Program-made: the position numbers and the translations under genes
Notes under the pieces: generated by a model
What the model saw: only the letters and a program-made list of their open reading frames with translations
What the model was told of the DNA's origin: nothing
The model's database searches: none
Part shown: in pieces, positions 54,152 to 60,957 of the stretch
Layout of the letters: each line of letters starts with the position of its first letter
How positions within the stretch are numbered: the stretch's first letter is position 1
Assembly (NCBI RefSeq): GCF_018918125.1
Contig: NZ_JAHLQA010000006.1
Location: forward strand, 1 to 64,000
Direction: 5' to 3'
DNA length: 64,000 bases
Source of the DNA: Blautia sp. MSJ-19
GTDB lineage: Bacteria; Bacillota; Clostridia; Lachnospirales; Lachnospiraceae

Positions 54152-54183
54152 ACAGGGACAGTTCACATTGGACTGTCCTTGTG
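54152..54183 (+). terminator. Intrinsic terminator after the GH1 gene
   Basis: GGACAGTTC pairs with GGACTGTCC around a short loop, followed by TTGTGTT. It shares most bases with the terminator after manA. Confidence 0.55.
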
Positions 54184-54225
54184 TTATAATAGACAGGCTG
54201 ATTAAAACGGAGGAGGAAACTTTTT

Positions 54226-55692
54226 TTGAAAGAAAGAGAAACATTTGGATCAAGGCTTGGATTCATCCTGGTTTCTGCAGGATGTGCGGTAGGTCTTGGA
54301 AATGTATGGAAATTTCCGTACATGACAGGTAAATACGGCGGTGCCGCTTTTATCCTGATCTATCTTGTCTTTCTCGTACTGCTGGGTCTGCCGATCCTTG
54401 TAAGTGAATTCGCAGTAGGGCGAAGCAGCAGACTGAGTACGGCAAGAGCATTTCACAAACTGGAGCCGGAGGGTTCTAATTTCCATAAGTACAGCTATAT
54501 GGGAATGATCGGTAACTATATGCTGATGATGTTTTATACCATGGTTGCCGGCTGGATGATGTACTATTGTTATGTTATGGCAGCCGGAAAACTGAGCGGA
54601 GCGACTTCTGAGGAAGTAGGAGGCTTTTTCTCAGATCTGATGACATCTACAGGAACGATGACCGGCTGGATGATCGTAGCTGTTCTGCTGGCATTTGGGG
54701 TATGTTCCCTGGGACTTCAGAACGGAATCGAACGTATCACCAAAGTTATGATGATCTGTCTTCTGGCACTGATCGTGGTACTGGCTGTGCATTCTGTAAC
54801 TCTGGACGGAGCGATGGAAGGCGTGAAATTTTACCTTGTACCAAATCTCGACAATATTCGTGAGGCTGGGCTTGGAAACGTGATCTTTGGGGCGCTGTCA
54901 CAGGCATTTTTTACTTTAAGTATCGGTATCGGAGCGATGGAGATCTTCGGAAGCTACATGGGCAAAGAGCGTACCCTCGCAGGAGAAAGCATCAATATCC
55001 TGATCCTGGATACCTTCGTAGCACTGATGGCAGGACTTATCATCATTCCGGCGTGCTTTGCATTCAACGTAGAGCCGGGAGCAGGTCCGGGACTTGTATT
55101 TATCACTCTGCCGAACGTATTCAACCAGATGTCAGGAGGAAGACTCTGGGGAACACTGTTCTTCCTGTTTATGTCTTTTGCGGCACTGTCTACAGTAATT
55201 GCAGTATTCGAGAATATTCTGTCTTTTGCAATGGATCTGTGGGGCTGGAAGCGCAACAAGGCTGTTGCATTTAATATCGTCCTGATCATTATCCTTTCCA
55301 TGCCGGCAATCCTTGGCTTTGGACCATGGTCCGGAATTCAGATCCTTGGTGAAGGAACAACTATCATGGATCTTGAGGACTTTATTATCTCAAACAACAT
55401 CCTGCCGCTTGGATCTGTAATCTTCGTGATTTTCTGCACATCTAAGAATGGATGGGGATGGAAGAATTTCCTGAAGGAAGCCAATACAGGAAAGGGAATG
55501 AAATTTCCGGCGTTTATCAGAAACTATATGTTGTGGGTGATCCCGGTCGTTGTAGCGATCATTTATCTCAAAGGTTACTATGACATGTTCCAGCCGAAGG
55601 GAAATGCTTACCTGATCCCATGGATGATCGTTGGCATCGCCATGCTGGTACTTGTGGGCTGGATCTCATTCGGACACAGCAAAAAGAAATAA
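54226..55692 (+). CDS. Sodium-dependent NSS/SNF family transporter (TTG start)
   Basis: A 488-residue LeuT-fold symporter. TM1 is GFILVSAGCAVGLGNVWKFP with the unwound GNVWKFPY sodium and substrate site, and about 12 helices follow (TM12 ends WISFGHSKKK). It likely imports an amino acid with Na+. The start is TTG, with GGAGGAGG about 9 nt upstream and no suitable ATG. It interrupts the glycan locus together with the following aminotransferase, with which it probably forms an uptake and deamination pair. Confidence 0.92.
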   Translation: MKERETFGSRLGFILVSAGCAVGLGNVWKFPYMTGKYGGAAFILIYLVFLVLLGLPILVSEFAVGRSSRLSTARAFHKLEPEGSNFHKYSYMGMIGNYMLMMFYTMVAGWMMYYCYVMAAGKLSGATSEEVGGFFSDLMTSTGTMTGWMIVAVLLAFGVCSLGLQNGIERITKVMMICLLALIVVLAVHSVTLDGAMEGVKFYLVPNLDNIREAGLGNVIFGALSQAFFTLSIGIGAMEIFGSYMGKERTLAGESINILILDTFVALMAGLIIIPACFAFNVEPGAGPGLVFITLPNVFNQMSGGRLWGTLFFLFMSFAALSTVIAVFENILSFAMDLWGWKRNKAVAFNIVLIIILSMPAILGFGPWSGIQILGEGTTIMDLEDFIISNNILPLGSVIFVIFCTSKNGWGWKNFLKEANTGKGMKFPAFIRNYMLWVIPVVVAIIYLKGYYDMFQPKGNAYLIPWMIVGIAMLVLVGWISFGHSKKK

Positions 55693-55704
55693 CATACGAT
55701 ACCA

Positions 55705-55770
55705 GGGTCAAAAGTTCTGAATCCACATGAGCTTGCTCATAAGTGAATGTAAGAACTTGGAACCCGACCC
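55705..55770. repeat. 66-bp imperfect palindrome between transporter and aminotransferase
   Basis: GGGTC/GACCC, AAAGTTCT/AGAACTT and CAC.TGAGC/GCTCA..GTG arms nest around a TT loop. It has no T-run and looks like a dispersed palindromic repeat or an mRNA-stabilising hairpin rather than a terminator. Confidence 0.55.
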
Positions 55771-55808
55771 GATATGAGCATAAAAGAAATAAGAGGAGGC
55801 ACAAAATT

Positions 55809-56996
55809 ATGATAGCAGAAAAAATGAAACCTTTCGTACAGAACAATTCAGCAATCCGTATGATGTTCGAAGAAGGAAACCGTCTCCGGGCAAAGTACGG
55901 TGCAGACAAAGTCTATGACTTCAGCCTTGGCAATCCAAGCGTTCCGGCACCGGACTGTGTACGCGAAGCGATCATAGATCTCGTAAATAATGAAGAACCG
56001 ACTGTTCTTCATGGATATATGAACAACGCCGGCTTCGAAGACGTCAGAGAGACGATCGCACAGTCTCTGAACCGCCGTTTCGGGACCGCTTTTTCTGCAC
56101 ATAATCTGATCATGACTGTTGGAGCTGCCAGCGGTCTGAACGTGATCCTCAAGACGATCCTGAATCCTGGAGAGGAAGTGATCGTTTTTGCACCATATTT
56201 TCTGGAATATGGTGCATATGTCCGCAACTATGACGGCAAGCTTGTGGAAATCTCACCGAACACAGAAACTTTTCAGCCGAATCTTAAGGAGCTGGAAGAA
56301 AAGATCACAGCCAATACCCGTGCAGTGATCGTAAACACACCGCACAATCCGACGGGTGTCGTTTATTCCGAGGAGACGATCAAAGAACTTGCAGCGATCC
56401 TTGAGAAAAAACAGCAGGAGTTTGGGTCTGTAATCTATCTGATCTCTGATGAGCCATACAGAGAGCTGGCTTATGACGGCGTGGAAGTTCCGTATCTGAC
56501 GAAATACTACAAGAATACGGTCGTAGGATATTCCTACAGCAAATCTCTGTCTCTGCCGGGTGAGCGTATCGGTTATCTGGTCATCCCGGATGAGCTGGAA
56601 GACAGTGCAACAGTCATCACAGCAGCAGCAATCGCAAACCGTGTACTCGGAAGCGTCAATGCCCCGTCCCTGATGCAGAAAGTTATCCAGAAATGTGTAG
56701 ACGCAGAAGTAGATGTGGCTGCTTATGACAGGAACCGTCTGGCACTTTACAATGGACTCAAAGAATGCGGATTTGAATGCATCAAACCGCAGGGAGCTTT
56801 TTACCTGTTCGTAAAATCTCCGATCGCAGATGAGAAGCAGTTCTGTGAGGCCGGCAAGAAATACAATATCCTCATGGTTCCGGGAAGCTCCTTTGCCTGC
56901 CCGGGATATGTGAGACTGGCATACTGTGTTTCTTATGAGACGATTCAGAATTCCCTTCCGGAATTTAAGAAACTGGCTGCGGAGTATGGATTATAA
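55809..56996 (+). CDS. PLP-dependent aminotransferase (aspartate aminotransferase fold, type I)
   Basis: A 395-residue class I/II aminotransferase. YDFSLGNPSVPAPD, NTPHNPTGVVYS (substrate loop), LISDEPYRELAY (PLP-binding Asp/Tyr) and SYSKSLSLPGERIGYL (Schiff-base lysine near 239) are intact. Specific amino acid unknown; its placement directly after an NSS symporter suggests it acts on the imported amino acid. Start set at 55809 behind AGGAGG. An in-frame ATG 66 bp upstream lies beside the palindrome and lacks a ribosome site. Followed by a terminator. Confidence 0.9.
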   Translation: MIAEKMKPFVQNNSAIRMMFEEGNRLRAKYGADKVYDFSLGNPSVPAPDCVREAIIDLVNNEEPTVLHGYMNNAGFEDVRETIAQSLNRRFGTAFSAHNLIMTVGAASGLNVILKTILNPGEEVIVFAPYFLEYGAYVRNYDGKLVEISPNTETFQPNLKELEEKITANTRAVIVNTPHNPTGVVYSEETIKELAAILEKKQQEFGSVIYLISDEPYRELAYDGVEVPYLTKYYKNTVVGYSYSKSLSLPGERIGYLVIPDELEDSATVITAAAIANRVLGSVNAPSLMQKVIQKCVDAEVDVAAYDRNRLALYNGLKECGFECIKPQGAFYLFVKSPIADEKQFCEAGKKYNILMVPGSSFACPGYVRLAYCVSYETIQNSLPEFKKLAAEYGL

Positions 56997-57072
56997 AATA
57001 AATATACGTAAGAGTAGTGTGCGTAAAAGATAGTTATGAAACATATTGTCATGAATACAAATAGACAATCAG

Positions 57073-57101
57073 GGAAGTCGTGCGATGCGGCTTCCTTTTT
57101 T
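57073..57101 (+). terminator. Intrinsic terminator after the aminotransferase
   Basis: GGAAGTCG pairs (one wobble) with CGGCTTCC around a 7-nt loop, followed by T6. Confidence 0.75.
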
Positions 57102-57117
57102 CTGACTTTTCAGAGTT

Positions 57118-57140
57118 AAGCGGATATTCGAAATCCGCTT
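57118..57140. repeat. 23-bp palindromic repeat, copy 2
   Basis: Same element as 36927-36949 in the opposite orientation (AAGCGGAT and ATCCGCTT arms, about one or two differences). It lies 25 bp upstream of the GH36 operator and promoter. Confidence 0.6.
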
Positions 57141-57164
57141 TGATACTTGCTTGATTTGAGTAAA

Positions 57165-57198
57165 TTAAGTTGACATTAACTTAAAAAATAATTAAAAT
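57165..57198 (+). promoter_or_regulatory. GH36 promoter with 7-bp dyad over the -35
   Basis: TTGACA (57170-57175) and TAAAAT (57193-57198) are 17 bp apart. A perfect inverted repeat TTAAGTT-N6-AACTTAA (57165-57184) covers the -35, so a bound repressor would block polymerase. The LacI-type protein at 41628 is a candidate. Confidence 0.55.
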
Positions 57199-57248
57199 AA
57201 TAATACAAACACAGTAAAATATCAAAAATCATAAAGGAGAACAGGATC

Positions 57249-59435
57249 ATGGCAGTCTCATATGAAAAGCAGAAAAAAATCTTCAAACTGGACACAGAGA
57301 AGAGTACTTACCTGATTGGGCTTTCACCGGAAGGATATGTGGGACATATTTATTATGGAGACAGACTGAATCAGAACGTAGACAACTATCTTTTGCGTAT
57401 GGAGGAACACCCATTTATACCATCTGTTAATAAGAGAGAAAAATCAGCATTTCTTGACTTTTATCCAATAGAATATCCATCTGGCGGCGTAGGCGATTAC
57501 CGGGAGAGCTGCATCAATATCCGTAACAGCCAGGGCTGTATGGGAAGTGAGTTCTTTTATACTTCACATGAAATTTATAAAGGAAAACATAAACTCGAGG
57601 GACTGCCGGCTTCTTTTGGAACAGAAGAGGAAGTAGAGACTCTGGATATCCACTGCCACGATGAGATCCTGCATCTGGAACTGCTTCTTTCCTATTCTGT
57701 ATTTGAAAAAGAAAATATCATTACGAGAAGTGTGCGGATCGAGAACTGCGGACAGCAGGAAGTGCGACTGGAAAAGATATACAGTGCATGTCTCGACATG
57801 GACAACGAGGACTTCGAGATGATCTCCCTTCATGGTTCCTGGGCGAGAGAGCGCCATATTCAGCAAGGCAGACTCCATTATGGAAAACAGATCGTTTCTT
57901 CAGCAAGAGGAGAATCCAGCCATCAGGAACATCCGTTTATCGCACTTGTCACACCGGGAACCACACAGAAACAGGGCAAAGTATACGCTATGCATTTCGT
58001 ATATTCCGGAAACTTTACCGCGCAGGCAGAACTGACACAGTTTGATTCTGTACGCATGGTCATGGGTATCAATGGAGAGGAATTTTCCTGGAGACTTGCA
58101 CCAGGAGAAGCGTTCCAGGCTCCAGAAGTGGTAATGACCTATTCTGGAGAGGGCCTTGGACAGATGAGCAGAAGCTATCATGATTTTTACAGAAATTATC
58201 TGATCCGCAGCAGTTATAATCACAAAAAACGTCCGATTCTTATCAATAACTGGGAAGCGACATATTTTGATTTTGATACAGAAAAATTACTCGATATTGC
58301 CCGCGAAGCGAAGAAATGCGGTATTGAAATGCTGGTCATGGACGATGGCTGGTTTGGTCATCGAAGCAGTGATGACAGTTCCCTGGGCGACTGGTTTGTA
58401 AATGAAAACAAGATCACAGGCGGACTTAAGAACCTCGTAGACCAGGTCAACGAGATTGGCCTGAAATTTGGTATCTGGTTTGAACCGGAGATGATCTCAC
58501 CGGACTCTGAGCTTTACAAGAAACATCCGGAGTGGGCGATCCAGATCACCGGAAGAGAGGCAACACAGAGCCGAAACCAGTATGTCCTGGACCTTTCCAG
58601 AAAAGAAGTCCGGGATTATGTTTATGAATGCGTGGCAGCAGTCCTTAGAAGTGCAAATATTGAGTATGTAAAATGGGATATGAACCGCCAGTTAAGTGAT
58701 ATGGGAAGCACTTACCTTGGAAGAGAAGACCAGCAGGAGCTTTTCCACAGATATGTACTTGGTGTTTATGAACTGCAGGAGCGTCTGGTAAGCGAATTTC
58801 CGGAACTGCTTCTGGAGAACTGTTCCGGCGGCGGTGCACGTTTTGATCCGGGAATGCTGTATTACAGCCCACAGATCTGGTGTTCTGACGATACTGATGC
58901 GATCGAGCGTCTGCTGATTCAGGAAGGTACGGAGCTGATCTATCCACTGGCAGCGATGGGTGCGCATGTCAGCGATTGTCCGAATCATACAGTAGGCAGA
59001 GTGACACCGTTTGAAACAAGAGGACATGTGGCACTTTCCGGAACCTTTGGATATGAACTGGATATCACAAAGATCTCTGAGGAAGAGCGCAGCATGATCC
59101 CGGAGCAGACAGCCATGTATCACAAGTATCATGATCTGATCCGCGAGGGTGACTACTTCCGAATTGCTTCTTACAGAGAAAATCATCTCTATGACTGCTG
59201 GGCATCTTCTGCAAAAGACCGCTCTGAGGTGCTTGTGACTTATGTTCAGGTACTCGGACAGGCAAACTGTCACAGCCGCAAGATCTATCTGGATGGATTT
59301 GATCCGGACAAGACATACTGCCTGGAGGGTACAGATGAAGAGTATACAGGAGAGCTGCTGATGAAAGCAGGATTTCTGATTCGGGATATGCGAGGAGATT
59401 TCCAGAGCAGACTGTATCATTTTATTGTGAAATAG
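57249..59435 (+). CDS. GH36 alpha-galactosidase
   Basis: A 728-residue retaining alpha-galactosidase. An N-terminal beta-supersandwich (1-320) precedes the TIM barrel with NNWEATYFDF, LVMDDGWFG, the nucleophile D477 in YVKWDMNR, ENCSGGGARFD and the acid/base region WCSDDTDA (about 544-551), then a C-terminal beta domain. It removes alpha-1,6-galactose from galactomannan or raffinose-type oligosaccharides in the cytoplasm (no signal peptide). Length is standard for the bacterial tetrameric group. It has its own promoter and operator, separate from the main operon. Confidence 0.95.
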   Translation: MAVSYEKQKKIFKLDTEKSTYLIGLSPEGYVGHIYYGDRLNQNVDNYLLRMEEHPFIPSVNKREKSAFLDFYPIEYPSGGVGDYRESCINIRNSQGCMGSEFFYTSHEIYKGKHKLEGLPASFGTEEEVETLDIHCHDEILHLELLLSYSVFEKENIITRSVRIENCGQQEVRLEKIYSACLDMDNEDFEMISLHGSWARERHIQQGRLHYGKQIVSSARGESSHQEHPFIALVTPGTTQKQGKVYAMHFVYSGNFTAQAELTQFDSVRMVMGINGEEFSWRLAPGEAFQAPEVVMTYSGEGLGQMSRSYHDFYRNYLIRSSYNHKKRPILINNWEATYFDFDTEKLLDIAREAKKCGIEMLVMDDGWFGHRSSDDSSLGDWFVNENKITGGLKNLVDQVNEIGLKFGIWFEPEMISPDSELYKKHPEWAIQITGREATQSRNQYVLDLSRKEVRDYVYECVAAVLRSANIEYVKWDMNRQLSDMGSTYLGREDQQELFHRYVLGVYELQERLVSEFPELLLENCSGGGARFDPGMLYYSPQIWCSDDTDAIERLLIQEGTELIYPLAAMGAHVSDCPNHTVGRVTPFETRGHVALSGTFGYELDITKISEEERSMIPEQTAMYHKYHDLIREGDYFRIASYRENHLYDCWASSAKDRSEVLVTYVQVLGQANCHSRKIYLDGFDPDKTYCLEGTDEEYTGELLMKAGFLIRDMRGDFQSRLYHFIVK

Positions 59436-59491
59436 ATGTTGTGAGATCAGGCATTCTCAAAGCAGGATGCAAGATCAAAATATGGATATAA

Positions 59492-59538
59492 AACAAATGC
59501 AGGAGCTGACTTTTTATGTCATGCCCCTGCATTTGTTG
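59492..59538. terminator. Bidirectional hairpin terminator
   Basis: ACAAATGCAGG (59493-59503) pairs with CCTGCATTTGT (59526-59536). It lies between the GH36 gene and the convergent alarmone synthetase gene and could serve both. Confidence 0.6.
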
Positions 59539-59577
59539 CATTGCATATCGAGGAGATGCCGGCAGCGCGTCCGCTGA

Positions 59578-60273
59578 TCAAATCTTATCGATTTTCTTCC
59601 GGATATCCAGCATCTTCTGATCGAGTTGAGTGATCACAGATGCACATTGCTGCAGTTCTTCATTGATTACGGCAGCCTGTTTCTGTCCGCGTTTATAGCG
59701 AAGCTGATGGTCAAGGTTCGCCCAGTAATCCATTGCTGCTGTGCGAAGCTGCAGTTCTAGTTTGATCCACTGGTTTTCTTTTTGAAATGGAATCGCAATT
59801 TCCAGGATCAGATGAAGGCTCTGGTAGCCGGATTTCTTTGGCTGCTGAACATAATCTTTGACTTTGAGGATACGGATATCCTGCTGTTTCTCGATCAGGT
59901 CAGCCACTTTATAAATATCATCTACATAAGCACATACGGCACGGACACCGATCAGGTCATTGATCTTTTCCAGTGCCTGGCTGAAATTCAGGTCCAGTCC
60001 TTTTTTCTGCATTTTCTTGCAGACACTGTCATAGCTTTTGAGCCTTCCTGTTTTCATCTGTATAAAATTGCGATTGTATTTCATCAGTAAAAATGTATTG
60101 ATGATATCCAGCTTGGTCATCATAAGATTGATCGCACATTGTCCTTTGATGCTGAATTCGCTGTCCGTCAGCATATTTTTAAGCAGTTCTTTCTTTTTCA
60201 ATTTCTGTCTTTCTTCCTCTAACTGTATCAGTGTAAATGTTTCTGTTGCCCGTAATGCATTGCCCGTTCCCAT
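59578..60273 (-). CDS. Small alarmone synthetase-like RelA/SpoT-domain protein
   Basis: A 231-residue protein with only the (p)ppGpp synthetase domain: GRLKSYDSVCKKM (ATP-binding), INDLIGVRAVCAYVDDIYKVADLI, VKDYVQQPKKSGYQSLHLI (GTP-binding G-loop region) and ELQLRTAAMDYWANLDHQLRYK (the E-x-Q catalytic motif). No HD hydrolase, TGS or ACT domain is present. It resembles RelQ/YjbM-type enzymes that make (p)ppGpp from GTP/GDP and ATP. Monocistronic, reading away from the repeat array and adhE. Confidence 0.9.
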   Translation of the reverse strand: MGTGNALRATETFTLIQLEEERQKLKKKELLKNMLTDSEFSIKGQCAINLMMTKLDIINTFLLMKYNRNFIQMKTGRLKSYDSVCKKMQKKGLDLNFSQALEKINDLIGVRAVCAYVDDIYKVADLIEKQQDIRILKVKDYVQQPKKSGYQSLHLILEIAIPFQKENQWIKLELQLRTAAMDYWANLDHQLRYKRGQKQAAVINEELQQCASVITQLDQKMLDIRKKIDKI

Positions 60274-60434
60274 TAAAATACTCCTCCAATAATAAATCTG
60301 TACGTTGTTTGCGTTAAATCGGGGTTAAACTGAACCGTCGCATGATCGGTGGTGTCAGTCCGTACCCTGCAGGTGAGATCATTTCCCATCATTTAATCTA
60401 TGAGAAGCGATGGAAAAATATGACAAAAATGCCT

Positions 60435-60728
60435 GCTTTACATCGAGAAAAGTGTGGATATGTAAGTCGATGCTTGTGGAACATCCTTGAAGAGCTAGCA
60501 GGCATCGGAAAAAGCTCATATCTTTAGCCCGATGCGGATGGTCTGCTCAAATGGGGGTAGCAGGCATCGGAAAAAGCTTGTATCTTTAGCCCGATGCGGA
60601 TGGTCTGCTTAAATGGGGGTAGCGGGCATCGGAAAAAGCTTGTATCTTTAGTCCGATGCGGATGACTTGTTTAAATGAAAATCCCAGGCATCGAGATATA
60701 CGCCATACATCAAGTCGATGTTTTATAG
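60435..60728. repeat. Five-unit, 62-bp-period array of palindromic repeats
   Basis: CATCG recurs at 60441, 60503, 60565, 60627 and 60689, exactly 62 bp apart, each followed 27 bp on by CGATG. Units 2 and 3 (starting 60497 and 60559) differ at only about three of 62 bases; outer units diverge but keep the arms, with paired changes (GCATCGG/CCGATGC inside, CATCGA/TCGATG outside). A small inner stem AAAG/CTTT lies in each central unit. Located in the 684-bp gap between the alarmone synthetase and adhE. Not CRISPR, because the whole unit is conserved. Confidence 0.8.
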
Positions 60729-60789
60729 CCCGAATATATCCTTGATTTGTAGAATCTATAGAAAAAGAAAGAATATATACAGGATAATT

Positions 60790-60892
60790 TGGTTAAAATT
60801 TTAACAAATAATAGATTGACAAATCATTAACGAACCCGTATAATAAGCACATACAAAACATTGATAAATAATTAACGTTAATCAATTAACAG
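60790..60892 (+). promoter_or_regulatory. adhE promoter with flanking Rex-type boxes
   Basis: The core is a perfect TTGACA (60816-60821), 17-bp spacer, TATAAT (60839-60844). A box at 60790-60807 reads TGGTTAA-AATT-TTAACAA, one mismatch from the Rex consensus TTGTTAA-N4-TTAACAA. A weaker box at 60875-60892 (GTTAA-TCAA-TTAACA core) lies downstream of the start site, overlapping ATTAACGTTAAT. Rex represses adhE at low NADH/NAD+ in Clostridia, so redox control is likely. Confidence 0.75.
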
Positions 60893-60957
60893 AATTATTT
60901 GTCTGACTAAAGGAAATAAGGATCATATCATAAGAGGAAAAACAGGAGGATTCACAA

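Noticed and set aside
54226-55692. NSS transporter at 54226 as a recent duplicate of the one at 4440
   Set aside because: TM1 motifs match the family but the sequences differ widely (for example GNIWRFPY versus GNVWKFPY), so they are old paralogues.
60435-60728. Possible CRISPR array because of the 62-bp period
   Set aside because: The would-be spacers are conserved between units, the repeat core is only an inverted repeat with short arms, and no cas genes are present.
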